Positions 23,734-34,562 of a DNA stretch of 64,000 nucleotides are shown here, one piece after another. The notes under the pieces are model-generated. The model was not told where the DNA came from and did not search any database. It was given only the letters and a program-made list of their open reading frames with translations. Each line of letters starts with the position of its first letter. Within the stretch, counting starts at the first letter, position 1. The position numbers and the translations under genes are program-made. The stretch comes from Basidiobolus meristosporus CBS 931.73 (Eukaryota > Basidiobolomycota > Basidiobolomycetes > Basidiobolales > Basidiobolaceae): contig MCFE01000079.1 of NCBI GenBank assembly GCA_002104905.1, positions 1 through 64,000 of the forward strand, read 5' to 3'.

Positions 23734-24423
23734 TCAAAAGTGCAGCGACGGTAGTGGCCTTGAGGAGAAGTTGGGCATGGGCAGGACTCTCTTCTCGGGC
23801 GAGAGCTCTAGTATATCACTAAGGCGCATGCACTTGACCGGACTCTGGGACCGGGCACTTTCGCCACGGTTGTGTGCTGATTGGATGGGCTCCTCCTCCG
23901 AATCGGAGCTTGTTGAAGCCGAGTAGATGGACCATACTGGGCTTGGAGGGCTAATGGGCGGAAGGTTGAACTTGCCTGGGGAGAAGGGGCCATGCTGCTG
24001 GCCAGGATAGGGAAGATGGGCGATTTGGGGGAAACCGGCGCTGATGTGGACCTGAGGGCTGAACAGGAATCCATTAGGTGGCAGCGGGGATTCGTGGCGT
24101 TCTGGGGAAGCCTCTGACCGATAATGCTGGCCGGATCCATCCCCAACTAGTCTAATTCTTTTATTGTGAATACGTGCATGGCGAGTTAGCTCGTCGGATC
24201 TTGAGAACCGCTTCCCACACCCGTCGAACGTACAGGAGTAAGGCTTCTCCCCTGTGTGGGTTCGGATGTGTCTGGTCAAATGCTCGAGACGCCTAAATGC
24301 CTTCTGGCAGATGTTGCACACATGGGGTCGAGTGGCTGTGGATTTGGTCATGTCTTGTGGAGAATCAATGACGTCGTTGCCAGGGAATGAGGAGACGTAA
24401 AAATAGACGTTATTTGCGGCCAT
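23734..24423 (-). CDS. C2H2 zinc-finger transcription factor, CreA/Mig1-like
   Basis: This is a DNA-binding regulator of 229 residues in a single exon. It has two classical C2H2 fingers: C36, C39, H52, H56 ([20 protein letters not shown]) and C64, C69, H82, H86 ([18 protein letters not shown]), joined by the linker THTGEKPY. The contact residues (RLEHLTR and RSDELTR) are those of the Mig1/CreA/EGR group, which bind GC-rich sites, for example in carbon catabolite repression. The rest is Pro/Ser-rich and probably disordered. A short conserved-looking C-terminal segment, [11 protein letters not shown], may recruit partners. It is shorter than CreA (about 400 residues), so orthology is not certain. 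A TATA box is present at 24486-24493. Confidence 0.85.
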   Translation of the reverse strand: MAANNVYFYVSSFPGNDVIDSPQDMTKSTATRPHVCNICQKAFRRLEHLTRHIRTHTGEKPYSCTFDGCGKRFSRSDELTRHARIHNKRIRLVGDGSGQHYRSEASPERHESPLPPNGFLFSPQVHISAGFPQIAHLPYPGQQHGPFSPGKFNLPPISPPSPVWSIYSASTSSDSEEEPIQSAHNRGESARSQSPVKCMRLSDILELSPEKRVLPMPNFSSRPLPSLHF

Positions 24424-25654
24424 TTCGAAAGAATTGGGAGGGAGAGAGACTGTCTAAAGCTGAATGATACGGAGCCGCGAGCGCATATTTATAATCAAGT
24501 ACGAAATAACCTTTGGCCAAGTCGACTCCATTCTGGCACCCCCACAGCTTTCTGGAGATCCTTTGGCCTTCGAAACAGCCCCCTTTGTCGCTCACTTAAT
24601 TTTGAACTGAGGTACCATCATCAGGTATTGGTTCCACATGATCGTCTAGGGAGTGGCCCTGGCGAGCCAATGGTCGTAACACATTTCTTATTGATTTGGA
24701 TCCTTATGGCAAGGAGGTTCCGGTCAGGTTGCAAAGGAGGGCCATAAACGACTCAGCGTTGGCTGTTGATCGTTCCTGTCGGCATGTACTCCTATTCCTG
24801 CTGATCGTCAATCCTTTGATTAACAATGCTGCGATCACATCATGTTGAGTTCCTGACCCCACGATCACCAATCGAATTGACTCCCTCCCACAGTTTACGT
24901 TGGCCGTCTCGACACAGTTATCCATACGGCATTCGCTCAGTTGATGAATGCCAGACACCTCATGCAAGCGACATTAAAACTAATATTCCTTGGGGTGCAA
25001 ATATATACATGTGTGTGTTTCGGCTCAAAACACAGACCGTAGAAATAGAAACAGCCGCCAATCCGATCCAGGCCTCAAACACCGTAGGGAGTGACATTGT
25101 TGTGATCGAGACGGTATCGGTTGGACATCCTATTCATTGCAAGCTGGAGAATGCGTAACGGCCGGGGGAACATTGGGCAAAGAGTTGCGATACAAACCAC
25201 ACGCGTCGTTAAGCAGGACGATGTGGGAATTACTATTCCAACCCTAACACCAAGTACGGCTATCGTGCCAAATAATTCAAGCACAAGATGGATGAGGAGT
25301 ACCTGTGTTTCTTGCCAATAGGCACACTGCGCTTTACGAAGGCTACATGAAACCTCGTCCATCAATGTATCGACCTGTGGAGATCACATTCATCATCATT
25401 GCGTTTTGGAAACACGAGGTAGCCACCGGCCATTGCTGCAGACGATTGGGAGGGAAGCTGAAGTCATCATACAGAAAAATCACTAATTACATTGTTTTCA
25501 TCAAACATGCAGAATTCCTGTGCTGGGTAGGCTTGTTAGCGATCTGGCCGATTAGAGCTCGACCTCCCTTTTAAACATGTTTCGCCCGCTTGTATTGCAC
25601 TCGTGTATCTTTTCTTTTAACTAACCTGAATCCTTGTTTGGCAAGCGACAAAAC
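24424..25654. other. intergenic; possible decayed membrane-protein exons
   Basis: This stretch of 1.2 kb lies between divergent genes. Around 25100-25365 a minus-strand frame of 96 codons contains hydrophobic runs (LLIHLVLELFGTIAVLGV) and a FPRPLRI motif. It could be one exon of a polytopic membrane protein, with a GT donor and AG acceptor nearby, but I could not assemble a complete gene. Frames on the plus strand here are not convincing. Otherwise it contains the promoters of the C2H2 and SKT5-like genes. Confidence 0.35.
24486..24493 (-). promoter_or_regulatory. TATA box of the C2H2 gene
   Basis: TATAAATA on the minus strand, about 63 bp upstream of the ATG at 24423. This is a normal distance for a fungal core promoter. 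Confidence 0.55.
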
Positions 25655-27220
25655 ATGGACTCCTCATTCAGTGATAGTGGTTTGGTATTTGGCGAAAAAC
25701 CCCTCTTCGACTCGCTTTTTGATGAAACGGAACCCTCGAAAGGATACACTGGGAAGGGCGCAGGGAAACAAGAGGACGCCTTCAAAATAGAGCCTCCCAC
25801 ACGACAATCCACTAGCAGCTCAAGCGCCTCCTCCATCCCCCCGGTACATGATGAAACTTCGGAGAGCAACACCCAAACCACAATCTACCCGAATGGTGTA
25901 CATAATTACCCTCCACAAAAAAGTCAGACATTTGGTGCACTACGTTACTCGTCCACTCTAATAGCAAACACCAGCCAATTTGCCAAATCCACCCCCGAGT
26001 TGGCCCAGATAAACACTACCCAGCTGCTTGATCCATCGAATCGAACCAACAGCACCAGCAATCTTGGCGCGCCTGTCTCACCAAGCGCATCCGTGACTTT
26101 TCTGCCTCAAGGAACAACCTTGGAGCAGTACCGCACCAACGCCAAGAAATCCAATGATCCCAAGATCCAGTTCGACTTTGCCAAGTACCTGCTTGACACG
26201 GCATCTAACCTCGAGCCTACCGATAGGCCCACGGAGAAAACCCAGAAAGCACTGATCACCGAGGCACTCAAGTGGATCAAGCGACTGGCTACACAGGGGA
26301 TGGGCATAGGTCGCGCAGCGTACCCAGAAGCCCAGTTCTTCTTGGCCAATGCCTATGGGACCGCCTCTTTGGGGTTCCCATTGGACCACGAGAAGGCGTT
26401 CAACCTTTACGTGCAGGCATCCAAGCAGAATCATGCAGCTGCCACCTATCGGGCGGCCGTTTGCTACGAAGTGGGAGCTGGGACGAAAAGAGACTTCGGC
26501 CGTAGTGTCCAATTCTTCCGCAAGGCAGCTATTCTTGGTGAGACACCAGCGATGTACAAGTTGGGGATGACCCTACTCAAGGGCCTTCTAAACCAGAACC
26601 CCAATCCACGTGAAGCGATTACCTGGCTGAAACGGGCAGCCACCAATGCAGATGCCGAGAACCCCCACGCCCTCCACGAACTTGGGCTTTGTTACGAGAA
26701 AGATGGGATTCCTTCCATTATTCCGGACGAAGCATACGCCCGAGAGCTTTACACCCAAGCTGGGCAGCTCGGGTACGCACCCTCTCAGTTTAAACTAGGC
26801 TGTTCCTATGAGTATGGAACCATCACCTGCCCGGTTGATCCTAGACGCTCCATTGCATGGTATACGCGTGCTGCCGAGCAGGGAGATCCTGAGTCGGAGT
26901 TGGCCCTCTCTGGGTGGTATCTTACGGGTGCCGACGGGATTCTCCAACAGAGTGACACTGAAGCCTACCTGTGGGCCAGAAAAGCGGCAGATAAATATCT
27001 TGCCAAGGCCGAGTATGCCATTGGATATTATTCGGAGGTTGGGATAGGTGTTCAACAGGATCTGGAAGAGGCCAGAAGGTGGTATATGCGGGCAGCGGCC
27101 CAAGGTAACAAGCGGGCCATGCAACGCCTATCCGAGCTCAAGAAGTTGAGCAACTCCGGAAGCCAAAAGAAGCCCATCTCCAGGGACAAGTCAAACACTG
27201 ACAACTGTGTTATCTGCTAG
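25655..27220 (+). CDS. SKT5: SKT5/Chs4-like chitin synthase activator (Sel1 repeats)
   Basis: This is a 521-residue protein in one exon, starting at the ATG at 25655 (AAAACATGG). The N-terminal about 150 residues are Ser/Thr-rich and disordered. From about residue 165 to 500 it is built of Sel1-type helical repeats, visible as repeated alanine/glycine-rich units such as AAVCYEVGAGTKRDFGRSVQ, FRKAAILGETPAMYKLGM and YMRAAAQGNKRAMQRL. The C-terminus is CVIC, a CaaX-type prenylation signal, as known for yeast Chs4/Skt5. Proteins of this family bind and activate Chs3-class chitin synthases at the plasma membrane or septum. The likely partner, a class IV synthase, is encoded at 7665-10647. Membrane targeting by prenylation follows from the family and the CaaX box; the partnership here is inference. 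Confidence 0.9.
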   Translation: MDSSFSDSGLVFGEKPLFDSLFDETEPSKGYTGKGAGKQEDAFKIEPPTRQSTSSSSASSIPPVHDETSESNTQTTIYPNGVHNYPPQKSQTFGALRYSSTLIANTSQFAKSTPELAQINTTQLLDPSNRTNSTSNLGAPVSPSASVTFLPQGTTLEQYRTNAKKSNDPKIQFDFAKYLLDTASNLEPTDRPTEKTQKALITEALKWIKRLATQGMGIGRAAYPEAQFFLANAYGTASLGFPLDHEKAFNLYVQASKQNHAAATYRAAVCYEVGAGTKRDFGRSVQFFRKAAILGETPAMYKLGMTLLKGLLNQNPNPREAITWLKRAATNADAENPHALHELGLCYEKDGIPSIIPDEAYARELYTQAGQLGYAPSQFKLGCSYEYGTITCPVDPRRSIAWYTRAAEQGDPESELALSGWYLTGADGILQQSDTEAYLWARKAADKYLAKAEYAIGYYSEVGIGVQQDLEEARRWYMRAAAQGNKRAMQRLSELKKLSNSGSQKKPISRDKSNTDNCVIC

Positions 27221-27455
27221 CTTTAATCACTCCCCGTGGTACTCACCGTAACAACATTATTCGTGCTATATGTAATGTGTATATTAAGATAATAGAGATT
27301 ATTACCACCGTAAGACTTCATAGATAAACAATCGAATTCGCAAACCCATTTCGCCGCCTGGCTTTCATATCTAACTATTTACTTTATTGATGGCAAAATT
27401 GGCAAAGAGGAATTATCTACATCCGGATGCGGTGGAAAGAGGGGTGTGTGGATCC

Positions 27456-28445
27456 TCAGTAGCAGCAGCCCTTTTTTTCATTCTCCAGCCCGTGTTGATG
27501 TAGCTTGACACGAGCTTTGGACTTCTGCCGCATTGCTTGTTCCATAGCATGCTTTTTCACCACCAGTTGTTTCGCGATCTGGAAAAAGATCTCATGCACC
27601 CCTCAATGACGGTATCAGATAGACTATACATTACGCACTTGATATACACACATATTACCCTCATCATCTTTGGCCGATACTTCATGTACTGTGTATCCTG
27701 CACCAATAGAGTTGCTGATTACTTCGGCCGCCTCATCCAAGGAGACACTCCTTTGGGCTGATGCGAGGTCAAATTTGTTTCCTACGATATGAATAACTAA
27801 TAGCAGGGTCAGCAGTCCTCTCTGTAGACTGAGCAACAGGATGCAACCTACCCAATTCCTCCGCCATATTCTTCCGCAATTCTATTTCTCGCAAGCATAT
27901 CAGCACGCATCCACACCGCACACATCAGCGGCAACAAACCTTCCACCCAGGCTTCTATATCATCGAAGCTTTTTCTCGACGTAAGGTCGTAAACGATAAC
28001 GGCGGCGTTCGCCTAGGGGATATGGTCCATTAAGTAGGTGAAGAGAGTGGGGAAGCTCAGGAAACGTGCTGTACATACACCTCTGTAGTACATAGGGGCC
28101 ATCGAACGGAAACGTTCCTGACCTGCGATATCCCATATCTGGAGACGTACTTTACAGTTCTCGACTACCCTTTTGTGCATCGCAATAAGCTCGTAAATAA
28201 CAAGGCACGGGGGAAACATACCAGTGAAAAACTCGCTTCTCACAATTTCGTAGTCATGAACGAAGCACCAATGGTAGAGGGGCAGTTCGGAGAAAAAGTG
28301 CGCTGTACATAACGGACCACCAGAGAGGTTTTTCCTACGCCTAACAAAAGAGTTTAGAACACGAATAACAGCTCCTCTGCACTTGAGTGGAGAGACCTTG
28401 GCTGCCTAGAATGACCACCTTGGCTTCAAGCAAGTCGTTCTGCAT
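27456..28445 (-). CDS. Rab-family small GTPase
   Basis: This is a membrane-traffic GTPase of 207 residues in seven exons that close in frame: 28397-28445, 28244-28340, 28079-28169, 27940-28012, 27852-27881, 27659-27796, 27456-27601. The P-loop is GSQGVGKT (14-21). Switch I carries STIGASF, switch II WDIAGQERF and YYRGANAA, and the guanine-specificity motifs are GNKFD and VSAKDDEG. It ends KKGCCY, a double-cysteine tail for geranylgeranylation by Rab prenyltransferase. The third residue of the usual WDTAGQE is Ile, not Thr. RSMAPMYYRGANAA and the P-loop place it near the Rab5/Rab21/Rab22 endosomal group, but the exact subfamily is uncertain. Introns are 55-74 nt. Confidence 0.88.
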
Positions 28446-28730
28446 GGTGATTTGGTAGGTAGTCAAACGTACTGCAACAAAAGAGGAAGAGGCGTTAGTG
28501 CGTTGGGCCGAGCGAAGGAGAAGTAGAAGTGGCTTTGTAGAAAAAATCTGCGGTATGGACAGTCCACATGAAAGTGGATTTTTGTGGATGATTTATGCAA
28601 ACAGACAATGACCATGGCTTAATTGGACCGGTTCTATTGATTCTCGGACGTTCAGAACATAGATATTTAATCCAAAATTCTTCCATCATATTTAATACAT
28701 TATTAAGGTGAATAGTTTACATGGTTCGTT

Positions 28731-29801
28731 TTATGCGTAGCTAAAAAGCGCAGCCACCAAGGCAAAGAACCACAGGCCAAGGAACACCCAGAACGACACG
28801 TACTTGTCCTCTGGGTCGTATCTTCTTGCCATGGGAAGCATTCCATTGATGACGGTGTAGAGTAGCACCCCAGACGCTAATGCAAGAAGGGTGGCGCTAA
28901 TGGCCTGGTTCCAATATGTTACAAACAACACGTATCCTAGCAGGGCGCCCAACAACTGAGTGGCAATCCCTACACCTGCTGCTATGAGGAAGCTGATCCA
29001 GCGCGAGTTGGTTGCATAATAAATAGGCAATACAATCATCATCCCCTCGGGAAACTTGTGAAGTGCCAGAGCGATTCCAAACATCACTCCGATTTTGGCC
29101 GAGGCCAAGGTGGTGGTGAACGTGGCAAGACCCTCGGGGAAATTGTGGACTGCTAATGCACCGGCAATCTGCCAACCAAGTGCTTTAAAATCCCCCCGAC
29201 TTTGAACTTGTGGCTGATGCACCTGCTCGCCATTCGATTGGGGCCCTTTGATCTCGATCACATGATTCTCCACCGTTGGGTTGGAGTGGCCACCATCCAC
29301 ACTGCTGCCGTCTTGGTGGTGACTGGCCCTTCTACCTAGCACCTTTTTCACGAGCATGACGATCAGCACGCCCACGATGAACACTGCAGTAGCAAGCAAT
29401 GACGCGTGTTGAGTAGGTATGGAGCCGGAACTTTTGAAGTCCTGTATGGCCTCTGGGAACAGATCCCCTAATGTCAAGAACAACAGTACGCCAGATGAAA
29501 ATCCAAATGAGCGGGCCAGAAAGCTGGGGGAATTGGTGATTCGAAAAGCCCAACCCATCCTGACGGCTAAATCGTCCAAGAAGGGCAAAAGAGAGCCAAC
29601 TGCACTACATACCCCGCTAATGGCTGCCAGGCCAAAGGCCAATCCGACATTGCCTGATGCTAGAGTCCCTGTGTGTCCACCAGTAGTCGCGTGGCCCTCT
29701 GAAGCGTCGTCGTGACCAGGGTGGGCTTGAGCGGGGAACAGGAGACACGAAAGTGCGAAGAAGGCAGCGAGGATGAACGAATCTCTGATAATCAATAACA
29801 T
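28731..29801 (-). CDS. ZIP-family zinc/iron transporter
   Basis: This is a membrane metal importer of 356 residues in one exon. The start is the ATG at 29801 (MLLIIRDSF); the frame extends upstream only from a TTG. Residues 1-26 are a signal peptide or first helix, followed by a His-rich luminal segment (HPGHDDASEGHATTGGH). Eight hydrophobic segments are recognisable, with a His-rich variable loop between the third and fourth (HHQDG, GGH). The metal-binding signatures HNFPEGLATF (about 219-228) and HKFPEGM (about 248-254) are those of ZIP helices IV and V, in the form found in the GufA/ZupT-ZIP11 and LIV-1-like groups. It probably moves Zn2+ into the cytosol from outside or from an organelle; the location cannot be read from the sequence. 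No Zap1-type site was seen upstream. Confidence 0.88.
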   Translation of the reverse strand: MLLIIRDSFILAAFFALSCLLFPAQAHPGHDDASEGHATTGGHTGTLASGNVGLAFGLAAISGVCSAVGSLLPFLDDLAVRMGWAFRITNSPSFLARSFGFSSGVLLFLTLGDLFPEAIQDFKSSGSIPTQHASLLATAVFIVGVLIVMLVKKVLGRRASHHQDGSSVDGGHSNPTVENHVIEIKGPQSNGEQVHQPQVQSRGDFKALGWQIAGALAVHNFPEGLATFTTTLASAKIGVMFGIALALHKFPEGMMIVLPIYYATNSRWISFLIAAGVGIATQLLGALLGYVLFVTYWNQAISATLLALASGVLLYTVINGMLPMARRYDPEDKYVSFWVFLGLWFFALVAALFSYA

Positions 29802-31014
29802 TCCTTCGGCCAAATAAAGAAAACTTCTAGAACAGAAGGGACAGGTTGGAAGATGGGAATGAAGTGGGTAATGAAGTAGGGTTTTAACATCCAGCTTGAT
29901 TTCTATTTTGAGACCATTGTAATGGTTGTATTTGAATGGAGCGCTTTTATTCGTGGTGTGTCACAACCAAGTCAGGGGAGAAATCAATGCTTTGGTTTCA
30001 AATCTGTGACTCGCTTTATAGAACACTGGAATTTGTTCTAGAAGTATTAAATATATAGCGCAGACTAGACAATGACTTGAATGCAATGGAAGCTCCCTTA
30101 TCATTAAGGCACAGTATTCATAGTATGCGTCTTGCAGCACCTGGTGAATGAACTCCTAGCCACGTTAACATCATCCCACTTCCACTAGCTGAACCGAGAG
30201 CTGAGCTGAAATTTCAGCTCAGCTTGCTGTCACAAATTTGTAACCCAATCGAGGTTGGCGTAATTAATTAAATTAGGGTGCGTGGTAATGAGGTATACTG
30301 GGCCCATACCACATTGAAGCTGGAACAGTAGCAACTGGCCTCAGCCATATAGGCTTGATTTCCCACTTCTTGTGATACACCCAAATGCCACAAGATAACG
30401 CTCGAGTTGCATCTGATTTATTGATACTGACCACTGCTAATGACTTCAAATGACTATCTCACCTGGCATTGTAATCTACTCTCCGTGCTTTGAGGATTGC
30501 TACCTGGCTTTTACGATCGAACCGAACAATTCAAACTTCAAGAAGCCGATGGCCGAATCAAGATGGGATTTTTTTGGAACAAAATAGTAAACATCCCTAA
30601 GACATAACAAAAACAATACAACTTAAGGATTTGAGAAATATCGATGAAATGCAATCCAGATGATATCAGTTCAATCAGCGGCCCCAAAAAACATCGTCAG
30701 GAAAATTCGCCATCTCCTTCGGAATCGTTTGTCATGATTTTAGTGTCGGCTTATACCGCTTCAGGTTATCACCCTGTTTTTTATCCCCGTCTTCCGCGGT
30801 TTTCATTGTCCTTTTCACTGCGGCTGTTGTTACTAGAATTCAGTTTTTAAAGAATAATTCCAGAGTAATCTTTGTGTTGGAGAAAGTACTGACCTCCCCC
30901 ACCTTAACATTCGTTCAAAAACTCAAAAACATCGACCGCACCTTAACCCCATCACTTGGTCCAGATCCAAGGATTTTTGTAAAAAAAACCGACGTATAAA
31001 AATAACCCGCCCAA
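29802..31014. other. intergenic, divergent promoter region of ZIP and NudE genes
   Basis: This stretch of 1.2 kb has no supported gene. The plus-strand 68-codon frame at 30644 has low-complexity features and no recognisable domain. A perfect 26-bp palindrome lies at 30199-30224. An A run precedes the NudE start (about 30979-30986). Confidence 0.5.
30199..30224. repeat. perfect 26-bp palindrome
   Basis: Each 13-base arm reads AGCTGAGCTGAAA towards the centre, with no spacer. It contains tandem AGCTGA/AGCTCA units, sits about 400 bp upstream of the ZIP gene and 800 bp upstream of NudE, and could be a dimer-binding site or cruciform. No transcript reads through it as far as I can see. Confidence 0.8.
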
Positions 31015-31950
31015 ATGACCTCAGAAACCCCTCAGTTCTCGACACCCGAAGAGGAGATTAGTTATTGGAAGGACAGAGCCCTCAGTTTGGAGCAGGAACT
31101 GACAGAGACCAGAGACAATCTTGAAGATTTCCAGGAATCCTCGCGGGAGTTGGAGGAAGAGTTGGAAAAAGAGCTGGCAAACGCAGAGACGGCAAATAAA
31201 GAGCTGAATCACAAATATCAAACGCTGAAACTTGAGCTGGACTCGGTACGCCAAAAGTATCAGGACTCCAAGCTGGATGCCAACCACACCATCAACACGA
31301 TGCAGAAGGAAATCGATACGCTGAGACAAGCATACGAGTTGTACAAAAAGCGAAATAGAGAGCTCGAACAGAACAACGATGACCTTGAAACTTACGGAAG
31401 GAGAGCCCAGACAAGTATTGAAGACTTGGAGGAGCATCTTAACAAAGCAGTGGAGTGGAAGATCAAACTCGAGCACGAGACCGAGGTAAAGAACCGGTTG
31501 ATGGAGGAAGTCCAGCGGCTAAAAGACGAACTCAAGGATCTTCACACCGAACTAGAGATTGTTCGCTCGCGTGGAGGTGCCCTGCCACCCCCATCACCCA
31601 CGCTTTCCCGGATTCCGTTCCCACTCTCCTCCAAAAAGCATTCCACACTCCGCCCGCTACCAGAGCCACACAAATCTAACAACCCGCTGGCTATGGTGCA
31701 AGAGATTATGGAGCGAGTGAAGACTTTGGAAGGAAGACTGGCCAGCTCTAGGAGTCTGATCACCCCTCTGTTGACTCCTTCGAGATCCAACTCTCCCATC
31801 CAGCCAACCACCCCTACCACACCCACCAAGCCCAACCTATCCAACGGCTTCGACACCAAGCTACCTTTTATGAGTCCTCCTTCAAAACTAGGGAATCGAG
31901 CCAAATCCCTGAGAGCGGATAAAACTAGACGGTTTAGTAACATCATGTAA
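31015..31950 (+). CDS. NDE1: NudE/Ndel1-like dynein regulator
   Basis: This is a 311-residue protein in one exon. It starts at the ATG at 31015 and shows the family's N-terminal signature EEEISYWKDRALSLEQEL. Residues about 10-180 are a continuous coiled coil, including the conserved TINTMQKEIDTLR, ELEQNNDDLE and LEHETEVKNRLMEEVQRLKD blocks, where Lis1 and dynein bind in NudE proteins. The C-terminal part is Ser/Pro/Thr-rich and basic. NudE helps Lis1 activate cytoplasmic dynein, in fungi mainly for nuclear migration and hyphal transport. Length is in the usual range (300-350). The upstream A-rich stretch is typical of a fungal 5' untranslated region. Confidence 0.9.
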   Translation: MTSETPQFSTPEEEISYWKDRALSLEQELTETRDNLEDFQESSRELEEELEKELANAETANKELNHKYQTLKLELDSVRQKYQDSKLDANHTINTMQKEIDTLRQAYELYKKRNRELEQNNDDLETYGRRAQTSIEDLEEHLNKAVEWKIKLEHETEVKNRLMEEVQRLKDELKDLHTELEIVRSRGGALPPPSPTLSRIPFPLSSKKHSTLRPLPEPHKSNNPLAMVQEIMERVKTLEGRLASSRSLITPLLTPSRSNSPIQPTTPTTPTKPNLSNGFDTKLPFMSPPSKLGNRAKSLRADKTRRFSNIM

Positions 31951-32700
31951 ACACGAACATCTACCCTGCATCCGGGTGCTGGCTGATCTTGCACCAGATG
32001 CCATGGATTGTTGAGCATGCAAGGATTTACTACTCGCACTTAATATCTTTACCCCTTTTATTATTTGCCCTGATTCTCATGGATCCTCCATACTAATCTC
32101 CCATATGCCCGCTGTGTTTCTATTGGTTTTGTTTCCCCCGCCCATGATATATTCCACCCTCTAAAAATGAAAAATCCCCGTGAAATATGATTTCCCATGG
32201 TTGATTGGCGGAAATGCCATGATATTTCGGAGGAGGAGCTGGTGAGACACAAGCCACCACGCACCACGCACGTCAGTAAAAGGAATTGTAGATGCCATAT
32301 ATCAGGGTTAATTTCGAATTAACATTAGGGTTCTTGATTGTTGGGTGAGGAATTAATTTCCAATTACCACAAGTGTTGTGCGTGCTGGGAGGATGAACAG
32401 CCACCCGACCCCATTTTGTCCCGATCGCCACAATAGACCTGGCCTCGGGGCCGATGAATATCTAGACTTGTTCTGACCATGAAACTTCCCTCACCGCCGT
32501 GCCATGGTCGTCTGACCGAATGGATCCGACTTGAATGGGATTCTATTTGATTTTAATATGGCCCTCTCCCTTTCTGACCTCTGGGTTCGCTGGCAATGAT
32601 TGGGTTTCACCTGACTCCGGATTTTTAAACCAGTCACCTATTTTGTGAGATATTTAAGCTTCGTAATGCTGCCAGGGATGAGGCATTCCTTGTTTTGAGT
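31951..32700. other. intergenic, promoter region of the succinyl-CoA ligase gene
   Basis: These 750 bases carry no gene or repeat that I can support. GATATTTAAG about 45 bp before the ATG at 32701 may act as a core promoter element. Confidence 0.45.
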
Positions 32701-34562
32701 ATGTTGCCAAGAACCTTCCCCCGCACACTACCCACTGGCCTCTTCGTTTCTAGAAGTCTCGCCCAGAAGGTTGTTGTTTGAGTTGCCCCCTCCTCTGCGT
32801 GTATGCTAACCCTTTATCGTAGGGTGCTCGCTTGAACGCTGCCGCTTTGCTGCAACTGCGTAGCCTGCACCTGCACGAATACCAATCCAAACAATTGATG
32901 GACAAATACAACGTTGACACCCAACGTTTCAAGGTGGTCACCTCTCCGGACCAGGTGCTAAAAGCCACCAAAGAGCTCCTTGATCAAAGTAAGGCCCATT
33001 TGATTTCCAGTTCACTTGTAGCGCCGACGCCAACAATCTTGCCATCCAAGATGCCCAGGAGTTCGTCATCAAGGCCCAAGTCCATGCCGGCGGCAGAGGA
33101 AAAGGCACGCTGAGTAGCGGCCTTAAGGGCGGTGTCCAGCTCACAACCGAGTAAGTCGTAATGGGTAGGCGTGTCGCCATTTCCAGGCGAACTAACCCTT
33201 TCCTGTAGCCAAGAGAAGGCCAAAGATTTCGTCAGCAAGATGGTAGGCTATCGTCTGGTGACTCATCAAACCCCACCGGAGGGGGTCCCGGTCCAAAAGG
33301 TAGTGAACCCGAATGTTTCATCCGACCCGACATTGTCGTTGACATCCATGCCCAGGTGATGATTGCCGAAGCGTTGGACATCGCTCGCGAGACCTATTTT
33401 GCCATTCTCATGGATCGCGCTTCCGGTGGCCCAGTGATGGTGGCCAGTCCCGAAGGAGGAGTAGACATCGAAACGGTCGCCGCCAAAACCCCGGAGAAGA
33501 TTTTCAAGGTGAAGAGCGACCGGGGAGTTACGACGAGAAGATTGCTTACTCATCAACCCCATTCGATACCGTAGGAACCCATTGACATCTCCAAGGGAGT
33601 CCAACCAGAGCAGACCGAGAACCTGGCCAGAAAGCTTGGCTTCACCGGAGAGAAAGTGAAAAAGGTAAGCCAGGGCACGGGATTCCGATCGCGAGTGGGG
33701 TTCAACTAACGCGGGCGCTTCGCTAGGCTTCAGAGCAGATGCAGAACCTGTACAAACTTTTCATCGATCTAGATGCCATTCAGGTGGAGATCAATCCATT
33801 CGGAGAAACTCCATCGGGAAGAGGTAACACAATCCAGGTCGGATTTCCTTGATGTGGCCATCAGACTCACGGATGTCCTTTCGTTCCAGTGGTCTGCTTC
33901 GACGCGAAGATCGGCTTCGACGACAACGCCATCTTCCGACACCAGGATCTTTTATCCGAGCACGACACTTCGGGTAAATCGGTTTTAATAAGGGGGGTTC
34001 CTTGCATGCATGCGCCTGCTAACCATCGAATCATTAGAGGATGATCCTAGAGAGGTGGAGGCCGAGAAACACGGGCTCAACTACGTGGGAATGACGGTAA
34101 TTCGCAACCAAACGTAGGCGCCATCGCGTGTGTATGTGTGTACTTATCGCCCCGGTAACTTAGGGAAATATCGGATGCCTGGTCAATGGCGCAGGCTTGG
34201 CCATGGCCACGATGGATATCATCAAGAACTACGGTGGCAGCCCGGCGAATTTCCTGGACGTCGGTGGCAGTGCCACCGCGGGACAAGTGAAGGAGGCTTT
34301 CAAGATCCTCAGCTCCGACAAGCAGGTCAAGGCGGTGTTAGTGAACATCTTCGGAGGAATCATGAAGTGTGACACCATCGCTGAAGGGATCGTCCAGGCC
34401 GCTCGCGACATCAACCTAAACATGCCCTTGGTCGTTCGCCTCTCGGGAACGAACGTGGATTTGGGCAAAAAGATCCTGGCCGATTCCAAACTACCAATCA
34501 TCGCCGCCGACGATCTGGATGACGCAGCTCAGAAGTGCGCATCCGCCGTGGGCTTGGCATGA
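32701..34562 (+). CDS. LSC2: succinyl-CoA ligase beta subunit, mitochondrial
   Basis: This is the beta subunit of the TCA-cycle enzyme that converts succinyl-CoA to succinate with formation of a nucleoside triphosphate. Ten exons close exactly to 435 residues: 32701-32769, 32823-32988, 33051-33150, 33209-33299, 33356-33508, 33575-33664, 33727-33823, 33890-33973, 34038-34096, 34164-34562. The N-terminus ([20 protein letters not shown]) is a mitochondrial presequence. The ATP-grasp domain starts [15 protein letters not shown] and continues with [12 protein letters not shown] (nucleotide binding) and [13 protein letters not shown] (metal binding). The C-terminal ligase-CoA domain shows [27 protein letters not shown] and [11 protein letters not shown]. 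The third exon start at 33051 was chosen because it restores the family spacing; an earlier AG puts the exon out of frame. ADP or GDP preference cannot be decided. Confidence 0.92.

Noticed and set aside
24826-25158. 110-codon plus-strand frame
   Set aside because: No recognisable motif and no coding-like composition; it lies in a likely promoter region and overlaps frames on the other strand.
30644-30850. 68-codon ORF with hydrophobic C-terminus
   Set aside because: It is short, has low-complexity composition and an AT-rich upstream promoter-like context, and shows no domain or sign of selection.
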